Assembly: GCF_011383005.1 (NCBI RefSeq)
Contig: NZ_CP049935.1
Coordinates: 248,001-312,000 of the forward strand
Origin: Phycicoccus sp. HDW14
Lineage (GTDB): Bacteria; Actinomycetota; Actinomycetes; Actinomycetales; Dermatophilaceae
Reading direction: 5' to 3'
Length of the DNA stretch: 64,000 nucleotides
In this document: positions 1-8,314 of the stretch, piece by piece
Layout of the letters: every line of letters starts with the position of its first letter
Position numbering within the stretch: the first letter of the stretch is position 1
Translations under genes and position numbers: made by a program
Notes under the pieces: model-generated
Seen by the model: only the letters and a program-made list of their open reading frames with translations
What the model was told of the DNA's origin: nothing
Database searches by the model: none

Positions 1-198
1 CTCGTGCTCACCGGCATCCCGCCGGGGACCTACCAGTTCAAGATCGCCCAGGACCTGTCCTGGGACGTCAACTACGGCGACGGCGGGGTCCCGAACGGCG
101 CGAACATGAGCGTCACCGTCCCCGGGGCCGGCGCCCGGACGACGTTCCTCTACGACTCGCGGACCCACGAGACGACGGTGACGAGCGCCGTCGGCTGA
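1..198 (+). CDS. C-terminal end of a secreted alpha-glucan enzyme with an X25-type module (5' truncated)
   Basis: The window opens inside this gene and 65 codons remain before TGA. The residues show GTYQFKIA, a W-x-x-NYGDGG stretch and FLYDSRTHETTV. This is the pattern of the X25 (SusE/SusF-like) immunoglobulin-fold starch-binding module of pullulanases and some alpha-amylases. The catalytic part lies upstream, so the reaction cannot be read here. The next gene converges on it after 43 bp. It could belong to any multidomain glycosidase carrying this module. Confidence 0.6.
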   Translation, partial: LVLTGIPPGTYQFKIAQDLSWDVNYGDGGVPNGANMSVTVPGAGARTTFLYDSRTHETTVTSAVG

Positions 199-241
199 GG
201 TCGCGCCGGCGGGTGACGACCGGCCGCGGCGGGTCAGCGGG

Positions 242-904
242 TCAGCGGCCCAGGACCACGTCGGCGCCGTCGAGGCGCACGGCGAAGCCCGCGGGCGTCA
301 CGCGCACCTCGCGCAGCACCATGCCCTCCGGCACGGCGGGCACGTCCTGCCGGAGGGTGACCAGGCCGCGGGCGACGGCGCTCGCCGCGGCGTCGACGAA
401 CGACGGGCCACCGAGCTCGACGGTCTCGGGCTCGATGAGGAGGCCGCCGCCGTCGGCCACCACGCGGCCGGTCGCGCGCACGGTGACGTCGCGGCCGAGG
501 ACCGTCGCGGTGCGCTCGACGCCCGCCAGCCCTCCGGCCGCCGGGAAGAGGCGCACGCCCGCGCCCACCTGGGCGGCGACGACGTCGAAGGGAAGGGTCG
601 CCGTGAGGTCGAGGCGCTGGGCCCGCAGCCCGGCCGGGCCGAACCGCACGCCGGTGCCGCTCGCCCGGACGTCGGCGAGCGACCCCTCCTGCGCGAGCAC
701 GTCCTTGCTGTCGAGCGCGACGGTGCCCAGCCAGGTCTCGTCGGCGGCGAGGTCGGCCGGCCGCGACGGCGCCGTGGTGGGTCGTGGGGAGGCGGGGGCC
801 GCGGTCGTGGGGTCGACGCCCGAGCCCAGGGAGAGCAGGAGGGCGCCCGCGCCGAGGGCGAGGACGACGAGGGTGGTCAGGACGCCGAGGAGGAAGCGCT
901 TCAC
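242..904 (-). CDS. LmeA-like (DUF2993) membrane-anchored lipid-binding protein
   Basis: A 220-residue protein starting at GTG. Residues about 4-27 form one hydrophobic segment (FLLGVLTTLVVLALGAG), an uncleaved anchor or signal peptide. A Pro/Thr/Ala linker follows, then a DUF2993 domain to the end. Mycobacterial LmeA of this family binds phosphatidylinositol and supports lipomannan elongation in the periplasm; the same role here is inference. It begins 4 bp after the mftD stop and so is probably the last gene of the mycofactocin operon, although a functional link to the cofactor is not established. Confidence 0.75.
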   Translation of the reverse strand: MKRFLLGVLTTLVVLALGAGALLLSLGSGVDPTTAAPASPRPTTAPSRPADLAADETWLGTVALDSKDVLAQEGSLADVRASGTGVRFGPAGLRAQRLDLTATLPFDVVAAQVGAGVRLFPAAGGLAGVERTATVLGRDVTVRATGRVVADGGGLLIEPETVELGGPSFVDAAASAVARGLVTLRQDVPAVPEGMVLREVRVTPAGFAVRLDGADVVLGR

Positions 905-908
905 CCGG

Positions 909-2098
909 TCAGGGTGTCACGCGGGCACCACCGAGCGTCCGGGCGAAGCCGTCGGGCACGAGCACGTCGTCCGGGGTGAGGTCGTGCACCGACGCCTTCG
1001 CCAGCCCCAGGAGGGCCGAGGAGATGCCGCCGGACAGGATGTCGAGGACGTTCTCGACGCCGGCCTGCCCGTTGGCCGCGAGGCCCCACAGGTAGGCCCG
1101 GCCGATCATCACGGCCCGGGCGCCGAGGGCGAGGGCCTTGACGACGTCGCCGCCGCGGCGGATGCCCGAGTCGAAGACCACCTCGACGTCGTGGCCCACC
1201 GCCTCGGCGATGCCGGGCAGCATCCGGATCGCGCCGGGGATGCCGTCGAGGTTGTTGCCGCCGTGCGTCGAGACCGAGATGGCGGTGACGCCGGCGTCGA
1301 CGGCCCGGCGGGCGTCGTCGACCCGGCAGATGCCCTTGAGCATGAACGGGCCACCCCACACCTCGCGCATCCAGGCGATGTCCTCCCAGGAGGGTGGCGG
1401 CGTGGTCATCCACTCGCCGTAGGCGCCGAAGAACGTGGGGCCCTTCTGCCCGGGGCGGCCATGTTCGGGGTGGTGAGGTCGGGCAGCGCACCGGAGCGGA
1501 CGAAGTCGAGCAGCCAGCGCGGGCGGCGCAGCACCTCGGGGGCGAAGGACATCATCGCCCTCGGCGTCAGGGCTTCGGGGATGGTCGGGCTGCCCCAGTC
1601 GCGGCCGTGCGAGAAGGTCCAGTCGAGCGTGGCGATGATACCCTTGGCGCCGGCCGCCCGGGCCCGGTCGAAGCGCTGCTCGATGGTGTCGCGACCGCCG
1701 GACCAGTAGATCTGGAAGAAGGTCCGGTCGTTGACGGCCGTCACCTCCTCGATGCTGCTCGAGCCGAACGAGCTGAGGCCGATCGCCGTGCCCCGGGCCG
1801 CGGCCGCCCGGGCGACGGCCACCTCGCCCTCGGGGTGCACGGCCTGGACCCCGGTGGGGGAGATGATGACGGGCAGCGCGAGGTCGACCCCCATGACCGA
1901 CGTCGCGAGCGAGCGCTCCGCCGGACCGCCCGCCACGTGCGGTGCGAACCCGAGCTCGGAGAACGCGGCGATGTTGTCCTCGTAGGTCAGGCCGCGCTCG
2001 GAGCCGGCGAGCAGGGCCTTGTAGACCGAGCGGGGGAGCCGCCTCTCGGCACGGCGCTGGGCCTCGGCGACGGTCTCGAACCATCTGGTGCTGCTCAT
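909..2098 (-). CDS. mftD: Pre-mycofactocin synthase MftD (frameshifted in this sequence)
   Basis: An FMN-dependent enzyme of the alpha-hydroxyacid dehydrogenase family. MftD oxidatively deaminates the MftE product AHDP to the redox-active pre-mycofactocin. The N-terminal frame runs from MSSTRWFETVAEAQRRAERR to TTPNMAAPG. The C-terminal frame continues with QKGPTFFGAYGEW and holds the flavin-site signatures STHGGNNLDG and FDSGIRRGGD. The break is one missing C/G near 1449-1456; with one base restored the protein is 396 residues, normal for the family. Its ATG overlaps the mftF stop (ATGA), so the two are translationally coupled. Confidence 0.93.
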
Positions 2099-3543
2099 GG
2101 CGTGGCCTCTCGTGGGGTGTCGGTGCTGACGGTGCGTGGGGTCTGGTCGGCGGTGGTGCCGCGGGTGCGGAGCGCGGGCAGGAGGGCGCGGGTCGACCTC
2201 TCGCGCAGGCAGCCCCACCACAGGCCGGCGCCGTAGGCGAGGTCCTCGGCCCGGCGCAGGACCACGTAGCGGGAGAGGTCGAGGTCCGGGCGGACCCGCC
2301 GGTGGTCGAGGACCCCGTCGACGACGGCGGCCACGAGCGCGACACGACGGGCACGACGCGAGAACGGCACGAGGGCGGCGGTCACCGGCCAGTGGTGGCG
2401 CACGACGAGCCCCGTGGTCTGGGTGAGGGTGGCGTGCAGGCCGACGGCGAGGACGGCCAGCGCCGCGCGGTGGGGCCGGTCGCTGCCGCGCAGGCGGCGG
2501 GCTAGGGACAGCTCGGCGAACGCCGTGGCCCCCAGGGCGACGGGGACGCTCCAGCGGCGCTGGGCGAGGACGGCACCGGCGGCCACCGCGGCCCACGGGG
2601 CGAGGACGGCAGGGGCCACGGCCTCGCCGTGGCGGGTCGCGAGGAGGGCGGCGCCGCTGCCGTAGAAGGCCTTTCGGCGCAGCCAGGCCCCCGGGGTGGT
2701 GCGGTGCTCGTGTCGGACGACGACGGAGGGGTCGTAGCGCACGACGTGGTCGCGGGCCACGCGCCAGACGAGGTCGACGTCCTCGGCGACCTCGAGCGCC
2801 TCGTCGAAGCCCTCGCCCAAGGCCTCGCGGCGACCGAGGAGGACGGCGCTCGGCACGTACGAGACGCGCCCGTGCGGGTGGACCCGCGCGGGTGAGGGCC
2901 CGAGGTCGAGGGAGGAGCGGGCGGCCTCGTAGCGGGCCAGCACGCCGCGGCCCTCGTCGAGACCGAGGACCCGCGGCGCTACCAGGGCGACGGCGGGGTC
3001 CTCGAGGTGACGGCGCAGGGCGGCGAGCGCGGTGGTGTCGAGGACGACGTCGGAGTCGACGAAGGCCACGACGGCGGAGCGGACGGCTCGCAGGCCGGTG
3101 TTGCGGGCGGCAGCCGGCCCGCGACGCTCGGGGTGGCGGACGTAGCGCGCATCGTGGCGCCGGCACACGTCGACGAGGGCGGCCGGGTCCTGCGAGCCGT
3201 CGTCGACGACGACCGTCCGGACTCCCGGCAGCCCCGCGAGCAGGCGGTCGAGCGCGGCGGCCCGGTCGAGCACCGGCACCACGACGGTGACGTCGCTCGG
3301 ATGGGCCGGGGTGGACCCGTTCCACCAGGGGTGGGCCAGACCGCGGTCGAGGAGCATCCGGGCGACCCGCCGCGACGTGGGGTCGTCGACCACGAGGCCA
3401 CCCCGCTCGTCGAACCGCTGAAGGGCGGCAGGGCGCAGGTGCACGAGCCGGCCGGAGGAGCCACCGAAGATCGTCCGGCCGTCGTCGCAGCGGTGCGCGT
3501 CGTCGGCCAGGCGCACGCGGAAGCCGGAGGGCAGGTCAGGCAC
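2095..3543 (-). CDS. mftF: Mycofactocin glycosyltransferase MftF
   Basis: A GT2-family transferase that adds the beta-1,4-glucose chain to (pre)mycofactocin. It has 482 residues. A short N-terminal region (FRVRLADDAHR) precedes the GT2 core with TVVVPVLDR, VVVDDGSQD and the DxD-like AFVDSDVV. A VSYVPSAVLLGRREAL region and the acidic EVAEDVDLVWRV follow, and the C-terminal third is hydrophobic. The chosen GTG start overlaps the upstream dehydrogenase stop by 8 bp. The protein lies within the mft operon and probably works at the inner face of the membrane. Confidence 0.95.
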   Translation of the reverse strand: MPDLPSGFRVRLADDAHRCDDGRTIFGGSSGRLVHLRPAALQRFDERGGLVVDDPTSRRVARMLLDRGLAHPWWNGSTPAHPSDVTVVVPVLDRAAALDRLLAGLPGVRTVVVDDGSQDPAALVDVCRRHDARYVRHPERRGPAAARNTGLRAVRSAVVAFVDSDVVLDTTALAALRRHLEDPAVALVAPRVLGLDEGRGVLARYEAARSSLDLGPSPARVHPHGRVSYVPSAVLLGRREALGEGFDEALEVAEDVDLVWRVARDHVVRYDPSVVVRHEHRTTPGAWLRRKAFYGSGAALLATRHGEAVAPAVLAPWAAVAAGAVLAQRRWSVPVALGATAFAELSLARRLRGSDRPHRAALAVLAVGLHATLTQTTGLVVRHHWPVTAALVPFSRRARRVALVAAVVDGVLDHRRVRPDLDLSRYVVLRRAEDLAYGAGLWWGCLRERSTRALLPALRTRGTTADQTPRTVSTDTPREATP

Positions 3544-4309
3544 GACCGAACCCCCCGTCGGCGGGGAGGACGGCCCCGTGGACGACCGGCCCGGCCGTGC
3601 AGGCGAGCTCGACGACGGCCGCCACCTCGTCCGGGGAGAAGGGGCGCCGGGAGGCCTGGTGCTCGGCGAGCGCAGCGACGTCATCGAGGCCGTAGAGGCG
3701 AGCCGTGGCAGCCAGCATGTCGGTGTCGGTGGCCCCCGGCGCCACACCGACCGCCGTGACCGGGGTACCCGCGAGGTCGGCGGCGAGGGCGCGCACGACA
3801 CCTGTCGCGGCGTGCTTGGCGACGACGTACGCGGACAGCCCGTAGAGACCGCGCTCGCCGGCGACCGAGGTCGTGACGCACACGGTGGGCCGGTCGGCGG
3901 CCGGGCGGGCCAGGAGGTGCGGGACGGCGGCGGCCGCGAGGTTCCAGGCCGTCGCGGCGTCGGCGGCCAGCAGCCCGTCGCGCACCTCGACCGGCGTCTC
4001 CCACAGCGGTGCGCCACCCGCGACCACCGACGCCGTGCTCACGACGACGTCGAGCCGGCCGTGCCGCGCCACGACGTCGTCGACGGCCGACCGGGTCGCC
4101 CCGGGGTCGCGCAGGTCGACGGCGACGACCTCGATACCGTGCCCGCGAAGGCCCTCCGCACCCGCCCCGGTGGCGTGGTCGTAGCCGAGGGTTTCGCCGT
4201 CGAGGGCGTCGAGGACGACCACCGGTCCGCGGGCGGTGAGCCGGTGGGCGACGGCGGCGCCGATGCCGCGCGCGCCCCCGCCGACGAGCGCGACCGGGCC
4301 GGCGCTCAC
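3536..4309 (-). CDS. Short-chain dehydrogenase embedded in the mycofactocin operon (mycofactocin-coupled SDR type)
   Basis: A classical SDR of 257 residues. A glycine-rich nucleotide motif (VGGGARGIGAAV) lies at the N-terminus, TSVAGE carries the catalytic serine and YVVAK is the Tyr-Lys pair. The GTG start overlaps the mftE stop (GTGA) and the stop overlaps the mftF start, so it is fully inside the operon. SDRs encoded beside mft genes often hold a non-exchangeable NAD(P)H that is recycled by mycofactocin; I infer this role from position. The alcohol or ketone substrate cannot be told from the sequence. Confidence 0.82.
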   Translation of the reverse strand: MSAGPVALVGGGARGIGAAVAHRLTARGPVVVLDALDGETLGYDHATGAGAEGLRGHGIEVVAVDLRDPGATRSAVDDVVARHGRLDVVVSTASVVAGGAPLWETPVEVRDGLLAADAATAWNLAAAAVPHLLARPAADRPTVCVTTSVAGERGLYGLSAYVVAKHAATGVVRALAADLAGTPVTAVGVAPGATDTDMLAATARLYGLDDVAALAEHQASRRPFSPDEVAAVVELACTAGPVVHGAVLPADGGFGRA

Positions 4310-5027
4310 GCCGGGACCCCCGACGTGGTCGGACGCAGCAGCCGGCCGGCCTCGTCGACGAGCCCGGCCCACACCTGGCGGGTCACCCGGTCGACGAGCT
4401 GCTCGAGGAGGTCTTCGCCCTCCGCGGCCGAGGCGCCCCTCGGGTCGCCGAGCACACCGCCGGGCGAGACCGCGGCCACGCCCCGGCGCGCAGGCGGGGG
4501 AGGAGCGCGGAGACCGGCTCGACCGGCCCGGGAGCGGCGGCGTCCATCCGCACGGTGCCGGGGTCGAGGGCGAGCAGGAGGGAGGTCTCGGCCCGCCCGG
4601 CATGGGCATCCCACCCCGGCTCGGCGCACGAGGTCCACGCCACGTCGTGCGACTCGCGACGCAGCTGCGCCACGGCCCGGTCGAGCGCCTCGGCGTTGCC
4701 CCCGTGACCGGTGACGAGGACGACCGGCCCGGACCATCGTCGTGCCGAGCGGACGAGCTCGACGACGAGGTGGACGAGGGCCTCGGTGCCGATGGACACG
4801 GTGCCCGGGAAGTCCTCGTGCTCACCGCTCGCGCCGTAGGCGACGGTGGCCGCGACGAGCACCTGACGATCGGTCAGTCGCTCCGCCACCGTGTCGCACA
4901 CCGCGCGCGCGACCTCCGAGTCGGTGTGCAGCGGCAGGTGGGCGCCGTGCTGCTCGAGCGCGCCGAGCGGCACGAGCACGGTCGCGCCGCGCAGGTCGGC
5001 GCCGGAGGTGCGCGTGCCGAGGTCCAC
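4306..5027 (-). CDS. mftE: Mycofactocin precursor peptidase MftE (frameshifted in this sequence)
   Basis: A creatininase-family metallopeptidase. It releases the crosslinked Val-Tyr-derived C-terminal unit (AHDP) from modified MftA. Metal-site motifs are visible in LGALEQHGAHLPLHTDSE and TGHGGNAEAL, and the C-terminal part carries VSPGGVLGDPRGASA. The frame breaks at about 4481-4487 in a CCCCGG run; one restored base gives 240 residues. GTG at 5027 is preferred because it begins just inside the mftC stop region, and the first residues VDLGTRTS match the usual MftE start. Confidence 0.92.
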
Positions 5028-5032
5028 GCCCG

Positions 5033-6259
5033 TCAGCCCGTCGTGAGCGGGTCCCGGCCGGGGCCGACGGGGCTCTCGTCGCACGGCGAGGCCGGCGGGC
5101 GGCGGGCGATGGTCACGGGCACCGGGGCGTTGCGGACCGGCCCGCTGTGGCTGTGGTCCTGCGACGGGCTGGGGCGGGTGCCGCCGGCCACGGCGGCGAG
5201 GGCCTCGGTGGCGTTGCCCTTGACGCACTCGGGGTCGGGTCCGTCGAGCGGCAGACCGGTGAAGAACTTCGCGGCCATGCAGCCACCCCGGCAGGCGTCG
5301 TAGGCCGAGCAGCGGGTGCAGGCGCCACCGGTCTGCGGGGAGCGCAGCTCGCGGAACAGCGGGGCGTCGCGCCACACCGACCCGAACCCCTCGCCGCGGA
5401 CGTTGCCCGCGAGGAAGCGGTCGTGGATCGCGAAGGGGCAGGCGTAGACGTCGCCGACGGGGTCGACGAGGCAGACGACCCGCCCGGCACCGCAGAGGTT
5501 GAGGCCGGGGAGGGCATCGCCGTAGGCGGCGAGGTGGAAGAAGGAGTCCCCGGTGAGGACGCCCTCGCCGTGCGCGACGAGCCAGTCGTAGATCGTGCGC
5601 TGCTGGTCGGGCAGCGGGTGCAGGTCGTTCCAGACCTCGGCCCCGCGACCCGCCGGGCGCAGCCGGGTGAGCCGCAGCATCGCCCCGTGCTCGTCGGCGA
5701 TCTCCTTGAACCGGTCGAGCTGGGGGATGTTCTCGCGTGTGCAGACGACGGAGAGCTTGGTGTCCTGCATCCCGGCGTCGCGCAGGTGGCGCAGGGCCCG
5801 CAGGGCGGCGTCGAACGTGCCGGCACCGCGGACGCGGTCGTTGACCTCGGGGGTGGCGCCGTCGAGCGACACCTGGACGTCGACGTAGTCGGTGCGTGCC
5901 AGGCGCTCGGCGCGTTCGGGAGTGATGCGGAAACCGTTGGTGGAGAACTTGACCCCGACGTTGTGGGCCACCGCGTGGTCGACGATCTCCCAGAAGTCCG
6001 GCCGGACCGTGGGCTCGCCCCCGCCGATGTTCACGTAGAACACCTTCATCGACTCGAACTCCTCGATGAGCCCGAAGCACTCCTCCGTCGTCAGTTCGCG
6101 CGGGTCGCGCCGGCCGGAGGAGGAGAGGCAGTGCACGCACGCGAGGTTGCACGCGTACGTCAGCTCCCAGGTGAGGCAGATCGGGGCGTCGAGGCCGTGC
6201 TCGAAGTGGTCGACGAGCCGGGTGCCGGTGGCGGCGGGGCGTTCGGGGGCGAGGGTCAT
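5033..6259 (-). CDS. mftC: Mycofactocin radical SAM maturase MftC
   Basis: A radical SAM/SPASM enzyme of 408 residues. It decarboxylates the C-terminal tyrosine of MftA and crosslinks it to the neighbouring valine. The 4Fe-4S motif CNLACVHC lies near residue 38 and is followed by GGGEPTVRPD. The C-terminal SPASM region has CxxCxxYxxCRGGC (CTRCSAYDACRGGC) for auxiliary clusters. The tail after about residue 350 is Pro/Ser-rich and longer than needed. The ATG overlaps the mftB stop. Confidence 0.96.
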   Translation of the reverse strand: MTLAPERPAATGTRLVDHFEHGLDAPICLTWELTYACNLACVHCLSSSGRRDPRELTTEECFGLIEEFESMKVFYVNIGGGEPTVRPDFWEIVDHAVAHNVGVKFSTNGFRITPERAERLARTDYVDVQVSLDGATPEVNDRVRGAGTFDAALRALRHLRDAGMQDTKLSVVCTRENIPQLDRFKEIADEHGAMLRLTRLRPAGRGAEVWNDLHPLPDQQRTIYDWLVAHGEGVLTGDSFFHLAAYGDALPGLNLCGAGRVVCLVDPVGDVYACPFAIHDRFLAGNVRGEGFGSVWRDAPLFRELRSPQTGGACTRCSAYDACRGGCMAAKFFTGLPLDGPDPECVKGNATEALAAVAGGTRPSPSQDHSHSGPVRNAPVPVTIARRPPASPCDESPVGPGRDPLTTG

Positions 6260-6519
6260 GCGGTCCTCCTCGTGATCATCCGCTGCTCGGCGAGGCGGTG
6301 CAGCGCGGCGTCGAACCCGGCGCGCTCGGCGGCGGGCACGCCCGCCCGGTCGAGGGCCTCACCCACCGTGGGGGCCATGGCCAGGCCCTCGACGACCGCG
6401 ACGAGGCGCGGGTCCTTGAGGAAGGTGAGCCGGCGGGTCGTGAAGTCGTAGAGCAGGGCGCCGAACGGCTCGGGGCGGATGGCCACCGAGCCGTTCAGCT
6501 CCCACGGTTGCTCGAGCAC
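6256..6519 (-). CDS. mftB: Mycofactocin RiPP chaperone MftB
   Basis: A small RRE-type protein (PqqD-like) of 87 residues that binds the MftA leader and presents it to MftC. The sequence holds EQPWELN, RPEPFGALLYDF and LTFLKDPRLVAVVEGLA, all typical of MftB. A longer reading frame exists upstream but runs through mftA in another frame. The GTG 7 bp after the mftA stop is therefore chosen, and it begins VLEQPW like known homologues. Confidence 0.92.
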   Translation of the reverse strand: MLEQPWELNGSVAIRPEPFGALLYDFTTRRLTFLKDPRLVAVVEGLAMAPTVGEALDRAGVPAAERAGFDAALHRLAEQRMITRRTA

Positions 6520-6526
6520 GGCGGCC

Positions 6527-6643
6527 TCAGTAGACGCCGCACATGCCGTCGATGGACACGTCCTCGACGAGGGCGTCGGCGAGGAGCTCCTCACGCTCGG
6601 TGGCCTCGGTGGTGGTCTCGTCGACCGTCTCCTCAGGGGTCAT
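6527..6643 (-). CDS. mftA: Mycofactocin precursor peptide MftA
   Basis: A 38-residue ribosomal precursor. The acidic leader (MTPEETVDETTTEATEREEL) ends in the invariant core IDGMCGVY, whose last Val-Tyr pair becomes the cofactor. A strong ribosome site, GGAAGGAG, lies 5 bp before the ATG. It is the first gene of the minus-strand mft operon and diverges from the methanol dehydrogenase gene. Confidence 0.95.
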   Translation of the reverse strand: MTPEETVDETTTEATEREELLADALVEDVSIDGMCGVY

Positions 6644-6938
6644 GACGACTCCTTCCCAGCTGCGTCGGTGGTGGCCGGCCCCTCGGCGGGAACCGTCCCT
6701 CCACGCTAGGAACGCGGGTCGCGGGCCAGCACCCCTCGCCCGCACGGGCGCCGCCCCACCGTCCGGGCAGGGGCGGGGCGGCCCCCTGCCCGGACGGCGG
6801 GGCGCACCCACCCTCCGGAGAACGGGTCAGGCCCGGGGCGGGCGGGCGGTTTCCACGACCTCGTCTACCCAAGGCCGGGCGGCCGTCCCTAGCGTCGACG
6901 TCGCTGGTAGGCGACTGCCTCAACGAGGAGGATGTTCC
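6644..6938 (+). promoter_or_regulatory. Divergent control region between mftA and the methanol dehydrogenase gene
   Basis: A 295-bp gap without a gene. It contains a perfect 15-bp inverted repeat, CCGTCCGGGCAGGGG at 6759-6773 and its complement at 6783-6797, with a 9-base G/C loop. On the plus strand a TAGCGT hexamer at 6890-6895 is a possible -10 box, and GAGGAGG precedes the dehydrogenase ATG. The repeat may be an operator or an RNA hairpin; I cannot decide which. Confidence 0.6.
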
Positions 6939-8231
6939 ATGCAGGTCGACGAGCTACTGAAACCGTTCCCCATCAAGGAGTTCCACCCGTTCCCCCGCGC
7001 CCTCATGGGTCCCGGAGCGCACGAGATGATCGGGCCCGAGGCCCTCAAGCTGGGCTTCCGTAAGACCCTGGTGATGACCTCCGGCCTGCGGGGCACGGAC
7101 GTCGTCCACAAGATCGTGGAGTCGATGAAGTACCACGGCCTCGAGGTCGTCGTGTACGACAAGGTCGAGTCCAACCCCAAGGACTACAACGTCATGGACG
7201 CGGTCTCGCTCTACCAGGACAACGAGTGCGACTCGTTCGTGTCCATCGGTGGCGGCAGCTCGCACGACGCGTGTAAGGGCGCCCGCATCGCGGTGGCCCA
7301 CGACGGGCGCAACGTCAACGAGTTCGAGGGCTTCAACAAGTCCGAGAACCCGAAGAACCCGCCGCACATCGCCGTCTCGACGACGGCCGGCACGGGGTCG
7401 GAGACCTCGTGGGCGTACGTCATCACCGACACGACGACCGACCCGGACAACCCGCACAAGTACGTCGCGTTCGACGACGCCTCGGTGACGACGCTGGCCA
7501 TCGACGACCCGGTGCTCTACTACGACTGCCCGGTCGACTACACCGCCCAGTGCGGCTTCGACGTCCTCGCCCACGCGAGCGAGCCCTACGTCTCCCGGCT
7601 GAACTTCGAGCCCTCGCTCGGCAACGCGCTGCGGGCGATCAAGCTCACCGCCGAGAACCTGCGCCAGGCCGTCTGGAACGGCCAGGACCTCGCCGGCCGC
7701 CAGGGGATGATGTACGCCCAGTACATCGCCGCGCAGGCCTTCAACTCCGGCGGACTCGGCATCATCCACTCGATCAGCCACGCGGTGTCGGCGTTCTACG
7801 ACACCCACCACGGCCTGAACAACGCGATCGCGCTGCCCCGGGTCTGGGCCTTCAACATGCCGACCCAGTACAAGCGCTTCGCCGACATGGCCGACGCGAT
7901 GGGCGTCGACACCTACGGGATGACCGACGTGCAGGCCGCCGACGCCGCCCTCGAGGCCGCCATCCGGCTGCTGCGCGACGTGGGCATCACCGAGAAGTTC
8001 ACGGACGTGACGGCCGACTCGTACTCGAAGAACCGTCTGGGACAGGGCCCGACGAAGTTCTACGAGAACGCGAAGGTCATCACGGGTGACGACGCCGACG
8101 TCGACCGCATCACCAACCACGTCCTCGGCGACGCCTGCACCCCCGGCAACGCCAAGGAGTGCACGTTCGAGACGGTGCGGCCCGTGGTGGACCACTGCAT
8201 GAACGGTGACCTCGACGACCTGCTGAGCTGA
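6939..8231 (+). CDS. mno: NDMA-dependent methanol dehydrogenase (methanol:NDMA oxidoreductase)
   Basis: An iron-type (group III) alcohol dehydrogenase of 430 residues with tightly bound NADP(H). In actinobacteria it oxidises methanol and other primary alcohols and passes electrons to mycofactocin (NDMA in vitro). The start MQVDELLKPFPIKEFHPFPR is characteristic of this subgroup. GGGSSHD at 104-110 is the nucleotide site, followed by TTAGTGSE and the histidines of the metal site (HSISHAVSAFYDTHHG). It sits beside the mft genes that make its electron acceptor. It is probably highly expressed and controlled by the nearby two-component system. Confidence 0.95.
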   Translation: MQVDELLKPFPIKEFHPFPRALMGPGAHEMIGPEALKLGFRKTLVMTSGLRGTDVVHKIVESMKYHGLEVVVYDKVESNPKDYNVMDAVSLYQDNECDSFVSIGGGSSHDACKGARIAVAHDGRNVNEFEGFNKSENPKNPPHIAVSTTAGTGSETSWAYVITDTTTDPDNPHKYVAFDDASVTTLAIDDPVLYYDCPVDYTAQCGFDVLAHASEPYVSRLNFEPSLGNALRAIKLTAENLRQAVWNGQDLAGRQGMMYAQYIAAQAFNSGGLGIIHSISHAVSAFYDTHHGLNNAIALPRVWAFNMPTQYKRFADMADAMGVDTYGMTDVQAADAALEAAIRLLRDVGITEKFTDVTADSYSKNRLGQGPTKFYENAKVITGDDADVDRITNHVLGDACTPGNAKECTFETVRPVVDHCMNGDLDDLLS

Positions 8232-8236
8232 CGACC

Positions 8237-8280
8237 CCGGTGCCGCCCGGCGGCGGCTGCACGCCGCCGAGCGGCACCGG
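8237..8280 (+). terminator. Hairpin after the methanol dehydrogenase gene
   Basis: CCGGTGCCGC at 8237-8246 pairs with GCGGCACCGG at 8271-8280. An inner 7-bp GC stem is separated from it by one mismatch. There is no T run. It may be a partial terminator or RNA stabiliser that lets the dehydrogenase be made in excess over the MoxR and VWA genes downstream. Confidence 0.55.
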
Positions 8281-8314
8281 CACCACCCCATCCACCGAGG
8301 ACGCTGGAGGACCC

